Positions 35,441 through 43,873 of a stretch of DNA of 64,000 bases are shown piece by piece. The notes under the pieces are model-generated. The model worked only from the letters and a program-made list of their open reading frames with translations. It did no database searches and was not told the DNA's origin. Origin of the DNA: Aquimixticola soesokkakensis (GTDB lineage Bacteria; Pseudomonadota; Alphaproteobacteria; Rhodobacterales; Rhodobacteraceae); the NCBI RefSeq assembly GCF_900172375.1, contig NZ_FWFS01000005.1:62001-126000 (forward strand), in the 5' to 3' direction. Position 1 is the first letter of the stretch. Each line of letters opens with the position of its first letter. The position numbers and the translations under genes were made by a program.

Positions 35441-36196
35441 TTAGGCTTCAACAGCTTCTTCGACGGGTGCGTCTTCGAGTGCACCGAGGTCAACACCGGC
35501 TGCGCCCATGGAAGCGGTCATGCCGTCCAGTGCTGCACGTGCGACGAGATCGGTGTACAGAGCGATTGCGCGCGCTGCGTCATCGTTGCCGGGGATCACG
35601 TAGTCGATGCCTTTGGGCGAGCAGTTGGAGTCAACGATCGCCACAACGGGAATGCCGAGTTTTTGAGCTTCGAGGATGGCGAGGTCTTCCTTGTTGACGT
35701 CGATGACGAACAACAGGTCGGGCACGCCGCCCATTTCACGAATGCCGCCGAGCGAAGCGTTCAGCTTGGCTTGGTCGCGTTCCATGTTCAGGCGCTCTTT
35801 CTTGGTGAGGCCCTCTGCACCGTTTGCCAGACGCTCGTCGATCATTTTGAGACGGGCGATGGATTGGGACACGGTTTTCCAGTTGGTCAGCGTGCCGCCG
35901 AGCCAGCGGTGGTTCATGTAGTATTGTGCGGATTTCTCGGCAGCTTCGGCAATCGCGCCAGCGGCCTGACGTTTGGTGCCCACGAACAGAATGCGGCCAC
36001 CTTTTGCAGCGGTGTCACGCACAACCTGCAGCGCCTGTTCCAGCATGGGAACGGTCTGGGTCAGGTCGAAAATGTGGATACCGTTGCGGTCGCCGTAGAT
36101 GTATTCTTGCATCCGCGGGTTCCAGCGCTGCGTCTGGTGACCAAAGTGAACGCCTGCTTCGAGAAGCTGACGGATGTTGAAATCGGGAAGCGCCAT
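35441..36196 (-). CDS. rpsB: 30S ribosomal protein S2
   Basis: 251 aa from ATG 36196, with AAGGAAC upstream. It starts [20 protein letters not shown]. The S2 signatures [15 protein letters not shown] and the [16 protein letters not shown] region are present, plus the usual acidic C-terminal tail. The longer frame reaching 36547 is an artefact of the open leader. First gene of rpsB-tsf. Confidence 0.98.
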   Translation of the reverse strand: MALPDFNIRQLLEAGVHFGHQTQRWNPRMQEYIYGDRNGIHIFDLTQTVPMLEQALQVVRDTAAKGGRILFVGTKRQAAGAIAEAAEKSAQYYMNHRWLGGTLTNWKTVSQSIARLKMIDERLANGAEGLTKKERLNMERDQAKLNASLGGIREMGGVPDLLFVIDVNKEDLAILEAQKLGIPVVAIVDSNCSPKGIDYVIPGNDDAARAIALYTDLVARAALDGMTASMGAAGVDLGALEDAPVEEAVEA

Positions 36197-36328
36197 AATA
36201 ATGTTCCTTTTCCGGTTTGCGCCTGAGCGAGACCTTGAGGGATGATCCCGAAAAATCGGGGTCCCAACCGGTGGACCGTTCGAGGATATCTCCCCCGAGG
36301 GCCCGAGCCTCGCCTGTGAAGTGCCGCG

Positions 36329-36357
36329 CGTATAGACCGGAACCATCCCCCGTGCAA
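36329..36357 (-). promoter_or_regulatory. rpsB-tsf promoter and ~125-nt leader
   Basis: On the minus strand TTGCAC (36352-36357), a 17-bp spacer, then TATACG (36329-36334) make a near-consensus sigma-70 promoter. The transcript would begin near 36322 and leave a leader of about 125 nt. The leader contains the small hairpin CCCGA-TTTT-TCGGG, a possible site for autoregulation by S2. The rest of the 344-bp gap 36197-36540 holds the unmapped psuK promoter. Confidence 0.75.
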
Positions 36358-36540
36358 GCCTTATCGCCGCGGTTTGCATCGCGCCGCCCCTTGGGGGATT
36401 TCGCCGCCCCACAGATCCTCCTTGCGCGACGACGACAGATGCCCGTTTTGGCGGCAGCTCTGCGAGCTCGGGTCTGGCAAAACACCGGGCGGTGTTGAAA
36501 CCGCCTTGCGAGAACTTGTCCAAACGGTCAAAAAGGCCGG

Positions 36541-37443
36541 ATGACACATTCTCTCGAAAAGCTGCCCGTTCTGTGCATTGGCTCGGTTTTGTGGGACATC
36601 ATCGGCCGCTCCTCCTCTGCGATGCGGCAAGGGTCCGACGTTCCGGGGCGCATTACCCGTGTGCCGGGCGGTGTCGCGATGAATATCGCGATGGCTCTGG
36701 CGCGCTTTGATGTGCCTTGCGAATTGCTGAGCGCCGTGGGGCGCGACGCTGCGGGCGACGGCCTTTTGGCGCAGGCGCGCGCGCGCGGTCTGGGGGTGGC
36801 GCATCTTTACCGCTCCGAGGATCTGCCCACCGACAGCTATATGGCGATCGAGGGCGCAAACGGGCTGATCGCCGCAATCGCCGATGCGCATTCGCTCGAG
36901 CAGGCGGGCGACAAGATCCTGCGCGCCCTGGAGCATGGCCCCTTGGGCACTGTCCAAGCGCCCTTTGGGGGGACGATCGCTCTGGACGGGAACCTCACGC
37001 TCGATCTGCTGCGCCGCATTGCCAAAAGCGCCATCTTTGCGCGCGCCGACCTGCGGGTGGCGCCGGCAAGCCCCGGCAAAGCAGAGCGGCTTGCGCCCTT
37101 TTTTGGTCACGCGGGGACGACGTTCTACGTCAACCTCGAGGAGGCCGGTCTGCTGTGCCACAGCGGTTTCGACAGCGCGCAAACGGCGGCCCGCGCCATG
37201 GTCGAGCGGGGCGCGACGCGCGCTCTGGTGACGGATGGCGGCAAGGCCGCGGCCTTCGCGACAGCCGACCTCTGCCTTGTTCAAACACCGCCCCCGGTAC
37301 TGGTGGCCCGCGTCACCGGCGCAGGCGACACCTTCATGGCGGCCCATATTGCCGCTGAACGCAACGCCGCCGCCCCCGATATCGCCCTATCCGCAGCCCT
37401 CACCGCAGCGGCTGCCTATGTTTCCGGAGAAACGCCTCTATGA
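36541..37443 (+). CDS. psuK: PfkB-family kinase, probable pseudouridine kinase
   Basis: 300 aa ribokinase fold. [12 protein letters not shown] at the N-terminus and the PfkB signature 1 region ([14 protein letters not shown]) are present. Signature 2 [15 protein letters not shown] is near residues 259-273, with the catalytic Asp in GAGD. The stop overlaps the start of psuG by 4 bp. That coupling to a pseudouridine-phosphate glycosidase is the reason for calling the substrate pseudouridine; on sequence alone it would be an unspecified sugar kinase. Confidence 0.82.
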   Translation: MTHSLEKLPVLCIGSVLWDIIGRSSSAMRQGSDVPGRITRVPGGVAMNIAMALARFDVPCELLSAVGRDAAGDGLLAQARARGLGVAHLYRSEDLPTDSYMAIEGANGLIAAIADAHSLEQAGDKILRALEHGPLGTVQAPFGGTIALDGNLTLDLLRRIAKSAIFARADLRVAPASPGKAERLAPFFGHAGTTFYVNLEEAGLLCHSGFDSAQTAARAMVERGATRALVTDGGKAAAFATADLCLVQTPPPVLVARVTGAGDTFMAAHIAAERNAAAPDIALSAALTAAAAYVSGETPL

Positions 37444-38360
37444 CTTTGCCCGATTTGCCCCTGATCCTGTCGCCCGATGTTGCGCAAGCGCTAAGCGCGG
37501 GCCAACCCGTGGTGGCCTTGGAAAGCACGATCATCACCCACGGCATGCCCTATCCGCAAAACCTTGAAACCGCGCGGCGGGTCGAATCCGAGGTGCGCGC
37601 GCATGGCGCGACTCCGGCCACCATCGCCATTTTGGGCGGAACGGTGCATGTCGGGCTGACCTCTGACCAGCTGGAGGCGCTGGCTCAGGCCAAGGATGTT
37701 GCCAAACTCAGCCGCGCGGACCTGCCGGTCTGCATCGCGCGCAAAGGGAACGGTGCGACCACTGTGGCGGCAACGATGATCTGCGCGCATCTGGCCGGGA
37801 TCAAGGTCTTTGCCACGGGGGGTATCGGCGGGGTGCATCGGGGCGCGTCGGAAACCTTTGATATTTCAGCCGATCTGCTGGAACTTGCGCAGACCCCGGT
37901 GACGGTTGTCGCCGCTGGTCCCAAAGCGATCCTCGACATCCCAAAGACACTGGAAGTGCTTGAAACGCATGGCGTTCCGGTGATCACGGTCGGGCAGGAC
38001 GCCCTGCCCGCCTTTTGGTCGCGCGACAGCGGTATTGCCACGCCCCTGCGTCTGGATGACCCTGCTTTGATTGCGCAAGCGGCGCAGATACGGCAAGCAA
38101 TGGGCCTTAAAGGCGGGCAGTTGATCACCAATCCGATCCCGCGTGAGGCGGAAATTGCGCGCGCCGAAATTGATCCGGTGATCGAGGCGGCGCTGGCCGA
38201 GGCGACGGCCAAGGGCATTGGCGCCAAAGAGGTCACGCCCTTCCTGCTCGACGCGATGTTCCGCCTGACCGAGGGGCGTTCGCTGATCGCCAATATTGCG
38301 CTGGTGCTCAACAATGCGCGGCTTGCCTGCGCGATTGCCATCGCTTTTGCCAAAGGATGA
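37440..38360 (+). CDS. psuG: Pseudouridine-5'-phosphate glycosidase
   Basis: 306 aa. PsuG/IndA family motifs: ALESTIITHGMPYPQN, TIAILGGTVHVGL, KLSRADLPVCIARKGNGATTVAATM, FATGGIGGVHRGA, VVAAGPKAILDIPKTLE and LITNPIPREAEI. It cleaves the C-C bond of pseudouridine 5'-phosphate to uracil and ribose 5-phosphate. With psuK it forms a two-gene pathway for modified-nucleoside salvage. No nucleoside transporter lies beside it. Confidence 0.94.
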   Translation: MTLPDLPLILSPDVAQALSAGQPVVALESTIITHGMPYPQNLETARRVESEVRAHGATPATIAILGGTVHVGLTSDQLEALAQAKDVAKLSRADLPVCIARKGNGATTVAATMICAHLAGIKVFATGGIGGVHRGASETFDISADLLELAQTPVTVVAAGPKAILDIPKTLEVLETHGVPVITVGQDALPAFWSRDSGIATPLRLDDPALIAQAAQIRQAMGLKGGQLITNPIPREAEIARAEIDPVIEAALAEATAKGIGAKEVTPFLLDAMFRLTEGRSLIANIALVLNNARLACAIAIAFAKG

Positions 38361-38508
38361 GGCTGCGCGCCTTGCGCGCCTGCGACAAACCGCGCTGCGC
38401 GTTCGATTTTCGGCGCGCTCTGCCTTGTGGCGCGAAGGTGCGGCGCTTAGATTAGCGTGAGTTTTCGCCACGCCTCCCCGATTTTTACAAAGCGATAGAT
38501 CCCGCCAG

Positions 38509-39273
38509 ATGAGCAAACCTTTTGACGAGACCCCGCAAGACCCCAAGCACCGCCGCACATTGGGGTCGAGCCTGCGGGCCGCCTTTCTGACCGGCCTAGT
38601 GGTCGTCGCCCCCATCGGCCTGACGGCCTATGTCATCTGGACCGTGATCGGATGGGTGGATGGTTGGGTGCTGACCTTTGTGCCCCAAACCTATCATCCG
38701 ACGGAGGTCTTGAACCGTTTCCTGGGATATACCGACCCTGCCGACAAGTTGACGGTGAACCTGCGCGGCGTTGGGGTGATCATTTTCCTGGTCTTCACGG
38801 TGATCGTTGGCTGGCTTGCCAAGGGGCTGATCGGGCGCAGTTTCATCCGCTGGGCCGAGCGGCTCGTGGATCGCACGCCCATCGTAAGATCGATCTATAA
38901 CGGTTTGAAACAAATTGCAGAAACGGTTTTCGCCCAATCGGAAACCTCCTTTGACAAGGCCTGCCTTGTGGAATATCCGCGCCGCGGCATCTGGGCCATC
39001 GGCTTTATTTCCACTCAGGCCCGTGGCGAAGTGGCCCAAGCAACCCCCGGTGACGAGCCGGTGATGTCGGTCTTTGTCCCGACCACGCCCAACCCGACCT
39101 CGGGATTTTTGCTGTTTTTCCCGCTGAGCGACATCATTATCCTCGATATGAGCATCGAGGATGCAGCCAAACTGGTGATTTCGGCAGGGCTTGTTTACCC
39201 GAATGGGAAAGACGCAAAACTGGCAGTCGAAAGCGGCGCCCTGTCCAGTGCTTCGGGGCAGTCTGCACTTTAA
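38509..39273 (+). CDS. DUF502 membrane protein
   Basis: 254 aa. Two transmembrane helices (about 24-46 and 86-108) are followed by a soluble C-terminal part. DUF502 motifs include GLVVVAPIGLTAYVIW, PIVRSIYNGLKQIAETVF, FVPTTPNPTSGFLLFFP and MSIEDAAKLVISAGL. The function of this widespread family is not established; relatives in plants are membrane-trafficking associated. It is monocistronic. Confidence 0.9.
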   Translation: MSKPFDETPQDPKHRRTLGSSLRAAFLTGLVVVAPIGLTAYVIWTVIGWVDGWVLTFVPQTYHPTEVLNRFLGYTDPADKLTVNLRGVGVIIFLVFTVIVGWLAKGLIGRSFIRWAERLVDRTPIVRSIYNGLKQIAETVFAQSETSFDKACLVEYPRRGIWAIGFISTQARGEVAQATPGDEPVMSVFVPTTPNPTSGFLLFFPLSDIIILDMSIEDAAKLVISAGLVYPNGKDAKLAVESGALSSASGQSAL

Positions 39274-39298
39274 AATTTCCGCTTAAGGCATTGTTAAA

Positions 39299-40399
39299 TC
39301 ATGAAAACATTTCTTTGAGATCGATTGTCCCGCGCTCGTTGAGGTCGTCGAAATGATCCTCCAGAAACCGGTCCGCGGCGACGCGACCGGCGTCGAACAG
39401 GCGGCTGAGCAGGATCGGTGTCGGGATCAGTTTGGTGGTGGCCGACAATTCGTTCATCAGCCGGTCATCCGACACCATATGCACATGGACATTCTTCATC
39501 GCGCCTTCGGGCATCCGCCCCTGGGCAATCAGGCGCTGCACGAATTCGGCAGCGCGCAATTCGCGCAACAAAGAAGAGTTAAAGGATATCTCGTTGACCC
39601 GATTGGCAATTTCCATCGGTGAGAGCGGCATTTCCTTGCGTTCGAGCGGGTTGATATTCACGATCAGAATGTCTTCGGGCAAATCGGTCGCATAGAGCGG
39701 AAACAGCGCGGGATTGCCCGTAAAGCCGCCATCCCAAAACACATCCTCAACGCCGGTTTTGGGGTCGGTGATCTTCACCCCCTGAAAGACCGTGGGCAAA
39801 CAGGCCGAGGCCAGAACGACATCATCGGTGATTTCGGCGTCCTCGAACACGCGGATTTTTCCCGTGCGCACATTCGTGGCCGAAATCATCAACCGCGGCC
39901 CGCCGCAGTCGCCCACTTGCGAGAAATCGAACTTGCGCACGATGCGTTCAAGCGGGTTTTCGTAAAACGGGCCATAGGCATAGGGGCTGACGGCGTTGCT
40001 CATCATTTCCATCAGCGGCTGGGCAAAGGCGAGTTCGACAGCGCGCGCGACCTGCGCGGTTGCCGGGCCGAAATGGGTCAGCCAGTTGGCCATGCGCATA
40101 TCGGTGATCGCGCCCATCTGGCGCCAGAGCCAGTTGAGGTTTTCGCGGGCGTGATCGCGGCTTTGCGCCAGTCCCATTTTCAAGGCAAACCCGTTGAGCG
40201 CACCCGCAGATGTACCTGAAATCGCGGCGATTTCCACGCGCTCCTCGTCCAAAAGCCGATCCAGAACGCCCCAGGTATAGGCGCCATGCGCCCCGCCGCC
40301 CTGCAGCGCAAGATTGATGGATTTCACCGCCGGTTTCGCCCGTCGCTTTGCGGGCTTTGGGGGGGCCGCGCCCCCCGTGGGCGTCAGGGGGCGATCCAT
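39299..40399 (-). CDS. Patatin-like phospholipase
   Basis: 366 aa. The oxyanion-hole glycine motif QGGGAHGAYTWG lies near residues 33-44. The nucleophile elbow GTSAG and the catalytic Asp in WDGGFTGNP form the Ser-Asp dyad. The N-terminal ~25 residues are basic and proline-rich. The ATG overlaps the stop of bdhA (TAATG), so it is translated with 3-hydroxybutyrate dehydrogenase. Patatin-like enzymes act as lipases, and some are linked to polyhydroxyalkanoate granules. A storage-lipid role is inferred from the neighbour only. Confidence 0.88.
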   Translation of the reverse strand: MDRPLTPTGGAAPPKPAKRRAKPAVKSINLALQGGGAHGAYTWGVLDRLLDEERVEIAAISGTSAGALNGFALKMGLAQSRDHARENLNWLWRQMGAITDMRMANWLTHFGPATAQVARAVELAFAQPLMEMMSNAVSPYAYGPFYENPLERIVRKFDFSQVGDCGGPRLMISATNVRTGKIRVFEDAEITDDVVLASACLPTVFQGVKITDPKTGVEDVFWDGGFTGNPALFPLYATDLPEDILIVNINPLERKEMPLSPMEIANRVNEISFNSSLLRELRAAEFVQRLIAQGRMPEGAMKNVHVHMVSDDRLMNELSATTKLIPTPILLSRLFDAGRVAADRFLEDHFDDLNERGTIDLKEMFS

Positions 40400-41172
40400 T
40401 ATTGCGCTGTCCAGCCGCCATCCACGGAAATCGAGGTGCCGGTCACCTGCGCGGCATAGTTCGACGCCAGATAAGCGACGGTGCCGCCGATCTGTGCGGT
40501 GGTGGCAAATTCCTTGGTCGGGGCTTTGGCAAGGATCACCTTTTCGATGACCTCCTCGCGCGACATGCCGTATTCTTTCATCGTGTCGGGGATTTGCGCC
40601 TCGACGAGCGGGGTCAGCACATAGCCCGGGCAGATGGCATTCACGGTGATATTGTCCTTGGCCGTTTCCAGCGCGGCGACTTTTGTCATGCCCAGAATGC
40701 CGTGCTTGGCGGCGACATAGGCGACTTTATAGGGCGAGGCGCGCAGGCCGTGGGCCGAGGCGATGTTGATCACCCGCCCCCAGCCGCGTTTGCGCATCAC
40801 GGGCAGCGCGGCGGCCGTGGTGTGAAACGCCGAACTGAGATTGATGGCGATGATCGCGTTCCATTTGTCTTCGGGAAATTCGTCGATCGGGGCGACGTGC
40901 TGGATGCCTGCGTTATTGATCAGAATGTCGATGTCGCCCGCCTGTTCGATCAGCATGCGGCATTCGTCGCCCTTGGACATATCGGCCTTGATGTAGGTGA
41001 CGTGAACGGCGAATTCCTTGGCCAGCTTGTCCGCAAGATCGTGGTCTTCTTTGGAGTCGGTAAAGGAATTGAGGACAATGTTGCAGCCCTGTTTTGCCAT
41101 TTCCTGCGCAATACCAAGGCCGATGCCGGAGTTGGAACCGGTGATGACGGCGAGTTTACCTTCGAGGGGCAT
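40399..41172 (-). CDS. bdhA: D-3-hydroxybutyrate dehydrogenase
   Basis: 257 aa short-chain dehydrogenase from ATG 41172 (GGAGA upstream). The Rossmann motif TGSNSGIG is at residues 10-17. NNAG, the catalytic Ser in INIASAHGL, YVAAKHG (Tyr-Lys) and ICPGYVLTPLVEAQI are all typical of BdhA. It interconverts 3-hydroxybutyrate and acetoacetate with NAD in polyhydroxybutyrate/ketone-body metabolism. Forms a coupled pair with the patatin gene. Confidence 0.93.
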   Translation of the reverse strand: MPLEGKLAVITGSNSGIGLGIAQEMAKQGCNIVLNSFTDSKEDHDLADKLAKEFAVHVTYIKADMSKGDECRMLIEQAGDIDILINNAGIQHVAPIDEFPEDKWNAIIAINLSSAFHTTAAALPVMRKRGWGRVINIASAHGLRASPYKVAYVAAKHGILGMTKVAALETAKDNITVNAICPGYVLTPLVEAQIPDTMKEYGMSREEVIEKVILAKAPTKEFATTAQIGGTVAYLASNYAAQVTGTSISVDGGWTAQ

Positions 41173-41478
41173 ATGATGTCTCCAAATTTCACGTGCAATC
41201 TGTCGCGCCCAAGCCAACCGAGTGTCGTCCTGTAGCAGATCCGTTGACTGTCAATGTAGATGCTGCGGCTGCAAAGGGTAGGATTTTCTTGCGGCATATG
41301 TTTGCACCCGACATCACGGAATCGGCACCTGTTCTGACAGCGGGGCGCGACTCAGGCAAAATTAGAGGGCAATTTGCCGCCCGTAAGGCGCGCATCGGCC
41401 CGCGCCCCCGCGGCGTCACGCGCCACATCACCTTGCAAAATAAGGAGCATCGGCCCACCCCAACCGCAGTTTGGCCAA

Positions 41479-41558
41479 AAAAAAACGCCAGCACGAAGCT
41501 GGCGTTAAGTTATTGAGGCAGGTTTCATACAGGCAAGAAACCTATCGAGCAGTGAGGT
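41479..41558 (-). ncRNA. Candidate small RNA, about 75-80 nt, with intrinsic terminator
   Basis: On the minus strand a hairpin AGGTTTC-N10-GAAACCT (41543-41520) is followed by a perfect terminator AACGCCAGC-TTCGT-GCTGGCGTT (41506-41484) and an uninterrupted T-run. No minus-strand gene lies upstream for more than 2.3 kb, so the terminator has no other owner. Upstream a CTTGGA (41589-41584) is spaced 18 bp from TATAAA (41565-41560), giving a start near 41555. The CTTG -35 resembles RpoH-type promoters of Rhodobacter. No family is recognised. The rest of the gap 41173-41665 shows nothing. Confidence 0.6.
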
Positions 41559-41665
41559 CTTTATACGCCGTTGTGCGCCCCACTCCAAGCTAAAAGTTTG
41601 AAAAGGCTGGCAGGCCCCTCTAGTCTCGCCACAAACACTACGGGACAGGAGGCATTGTTCTCGAA

Positions 41666-43498
41666 ATGACGACACCAATTATGCGCCGCGTGACGGGGCT
41701 GCGCGCAGCCGCGATTCTGACGCTCACCACAAGTCTGCTCGCGACGCCGCTTTGGGCCGAACCGTCCCATGGCATCGCTATGTATGGCGATCCGGCGCTT
41801 GCGGCGGACTTTACCTCCCTGCCCTATGTGAATGCCGATGCGCCCAAGGGCGGTGCCTTGATTACCGGCGAAGGCGGCAGTTTCGACAGCCTCAATCCCT
41901 TCATTACCAAAGGCTCCGCGCCGTGGCAGTTGCGCTTTATGATGGCCGAAAGCCTGATGTACCGGAACTGGGATGAACCCTTCACCGAATACGGGCTTTT
42001 GGCCTCGGCGGTGGAAACCGGACCGAATCGCGAGTGGGTGGAATTCACCCTGCGCCCCGAAGCCGCGTTTTCCGATGGCAGCCCGCTGAGCGTAGCGGAT
42101 GTGATCTTTTCGCATGAATTGCTCGGCACCGTGGGTTCGGGGCGCTACCGCTCTTTTTATGACGCGGTTGCCTCGGTCGAACAGACTGGCGAGAACAAGG
42201 TCAAATTCACCTTTAACACCGACAACCGCGAATTGGCGCTTTTGGCCGGATTGCGCCCGATTCTGTCCAAAGCACAGTGGGAGGGCAAGGAAGAGGCCTT
42301 TAGCGAAAGCGGCTTTGACAATATTCCGCTGACCTCGGCCCCCTATGTCATCGACGATTTCAAAGCGGGCTCTTACGTGTCGCTCAAACGCAATCCCGAC
42401 TACTGGGGCCGTGATCTGCCCGTGATGCAGGGGCTCGACAATTTTGACGAGATCCGCTGGGAATTCTTTGCCGATTCCTCGCTGGTGATCGAAGCTTTCA
42501 AGGCGGGCGAGCTGAATTCCCACCGCGAATTCAACGCCCAGACATGGGAACAGCAATATGATTATCCCGCCGTTACCAATGGCGCGGTGATCAAGGATGA
42601 AATCGCCCATCAACGCCCCTCGGGCATGACAGGCTTTGTGTTCAACACCCGCAAACCCCAGCTTGCGGATTGGCGCGTCCGTCAGGCGCTGATCAACCTG
42701 TTCAATTTCGAATATATCAACGAGGTCAAAAACGGCTCCAAACAGCCGCGCATCACCTCGTATTTTTCCAATTCGCCGCTGGCGATGTCGGATGGCCCCG
42801 CGCAGGGGCGCGTTCTGGACCTTTTGACCCCCTATCGCGATGACTTGCTGCCCGGCGCGCTCGAAGGTTACGCCCTGCCCGCTTCCGATGGCAGCCAGTC
42901 CAACCGCAGCAATCTGCGCGCGGCGCTGAAGCTGTTCGAGGAGGCCGGCTATACGGTGGAAAACGGGGTGATGACGGGTGCGGATGGCGCCCCTTTCACC
43001 TTCGAGATCCTGCTCAAAAGCGGCGATGGCGAGAACGGGTCGATCATCGACCTCTACGTCGAGCAACTTGCCCAAGCGGGCATCACCCCCAAAGTGACGA
43101 CCGTCGATCCCGCGCAATACGAGGAACGGTTGGCGGCGTTTGATTTCGGTCTGACCGACATCCGCCGCGGCCTGTCGCTGTCGCCGGGCACGGAGCAGAT
43201 GCAATATTGGGGATCGGCTGCCGCAGATAGCGAAGGATCGCGCAACCTGATGGGGGCCAAAAGCCCGGCCATCGACGGTCTGATCGACACGCTGGTCTCC
43301 GCACAGTCCAACGAGGATTTCGTCGCGGCGACCAAGGCGCTGGACCGGGTGCTGACAACGGGGCGGTATGCCATCCCGATTTACCAGTGGAACGTCAGCT
43401 GGATTGCGCATGACAGCGCATTGCACTATCCCGACACAGTGCCGATCTATGGCGACTGGATTATGTGGCAAACCGAAACCTGGTGGAGCGAAAAATGA
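41666..43498 (+). CDS. Family-5 ABC transporter substrate-binding protein (YejA-like)
   Basis: 610 aa from ATG 41666 (ATG 41681 is also possible). The signal peptide ends LLATPLWA-EPS. It is a type II binding protein of the oligopeptide/nickel class (SBP_bac_5), with FDSLNPFITKG, WVEFTLRPEAAFSDGSPLSVADVIFS and RVRQALINLFNFEYIN motifs. The start GIAMYGDPALAADF is typical of the YejA branch (peptides, microcin C-like). No permease or ATPase genes follow; instead two tiny lipoprotein genes do. The stop overlaps the first of these by 4 bp. An orphan or lone binding protein. Confidence 0.88.
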   Translation: MTTPIMRRVTGLRAAAILTLTTSLLATPLWAEPSHGIAMYGDPALAADFTSLPYVNADAPKGGALITGEGGSFDSLNPFITKGSAPWQLRFMMAESLMYRNWDEPFTEYGLLASAVETGPNREWVEFTLRPEAAFSDGSPLSVADVIFSHELLGTVGSGRYRSFYDAVASVEQTGENKVKFTFNTDNRELALLAGLRPILSKAQWEGKEEAFSESGFDNIPLTSAPYVIDDFKAGSYVSLKRNPDYWGRDLPVMQGLDNFDEIRWEFFADSSLVIEAFKAGELNSHREFNAQTWEQQYDYPAVTNGAVIKDEIAHQRPSGMTGFVFNTRKPQLADWRVRQALINLFNFEYINEVKNGSKQPRITSYFSNSPLAMSDGPAQGRVLDLLTPYRDDLLPGALEGYALPASDGSQSNRSNLRAALKLFEEAGYTVENGVMTGADGAPFTFEILLKSGDGENGSIIDLYVEQLAQAGITPKVTTVDPAQYEERLAAFDFGLTDIRRGLSLSPGTEQMQYWGSAAADSEGSRNLMGAKSPAIDGLIDTLVSAQSNEDFVAATKALDRVLTTGRYAIPIYQWNVSWIAHDSALHYPDTVPIYGDWIMWQTETWWSEK

Positions 43499-43620
43499 CC
43501 CGCGTTCTGACACTGACAACTCTTTTGGCGCTGGCCTCTCTGACCGCTGCTTGCAACACCGTTGCGGGCGTGGGCGAAGATGTCTCGGGCGGTGCGCGCA
43601 CCGTGCAGAGTTGGTTCTAA
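43495..43620 (+). CDS. Entericidin-type small lipoprotein
   Basis: 41 aa from ATG 43495 overlapping the solute-binding protein stop (ATGA). Signal peptide with lipobox LTAAC, Cys20, then NTVAGVGEDVSGGARTVQSWF. The C-x-T-x-x-G-x-G-x-D motif and size match entericidin A/B lipoproteins (PF08085), small membrane peptides associated with stress and programmed lysis in enterobacteria. Translational coupling to the upstream gene is clear. The role in this organism is unknown. Confidence 0.8.
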   Translation: MTRVLTLTTLLALASLTAACNTVAGVGEDVSGGARTVQSWF

Positions 43621-43625
43621 AACGG

Positions 43626-43790
43626 ATGAGTGACCGGATGAGTGATTTGGGTGCATCAACGAAATTGGCGGCAAGTCTCGTGCTTGCCGCCTTTGTGCTG
43701 TCGTCTTGCGGCGTGGCGGTGAAAACCGTCGGCACGGGCGTCAAGGCAACGACGGGCGTGGCCAATATGGCCGCCCAAACCGTGTTCTAG
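43626..43790 (+). CDS. Second small lipoprotein
   Basis: 54 aa from ATG 43626; ATG 43638, inside a 12-bp duplication that gives the repeated MSDR-MSDL start, is the alternative. Signal peptide with lipobox VLSSC, then GVAVKTVGTGVKATTGVANMAAQTVF. The mature part is only about 27 aa, glycine/threonine/valine-rich with amphipathic periodicity. It resembles the entericidin-like gene 5 bp upstream in size and arrangement, so the two may work as a pair. I do not recognise a named family. Its stop codon lies in a six-copy tandem repeat. Confidence 0.65.
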   Translation: MSDRMSDLGASTKLAASLVLAAFVLSSCGVAVKTVGTGVKATTGVANMAAQTVF

Positions 43791-43866
43791 CCAGACCGTG
43801 TTCTAGCCAGACCGTTTTTAACCCGACCGTTTTTAACCGGGCCTTTTTTAACCGGGCCTTTTTTAG
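43775..43866. repeat. Six-copy 15/16-bp tandem repeat spanning a stop codon
   Basis: Units: CCAAACCGTGTTCTAG (43775-43790), CCAGACCGTGTTCTAG (to 43806), CCAGACCGTTTTTAA (to 43821), CCCGACCGTTTTTAA (to 43836), CCGGGCCTTTTTTAA (to 43851), CCGGGCCTTTTTTAG (to 43866). The first copy encodes the end of the lipoprotein including its TAG, and every unit ends in TAG or TAA. Sequence changes progressively along the array. Confidence 0.9.
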
Positions 43867-43873
43867 GGGCGCG

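Noticed and set aside
39283-39297. TTAA-N7-TTAA CtrA-like site
   Set aside because: It lies between the 3' ends of two converging genes, where no promoter is expected; probably chance.
41561-43765. 734-codon minus-strand frame opposite the solute-binding protein
   Set aside because: Arginine/glycine-rich text without domain features; the plus-strand gene has a signal peptide and SBP_bac_5 motifs.
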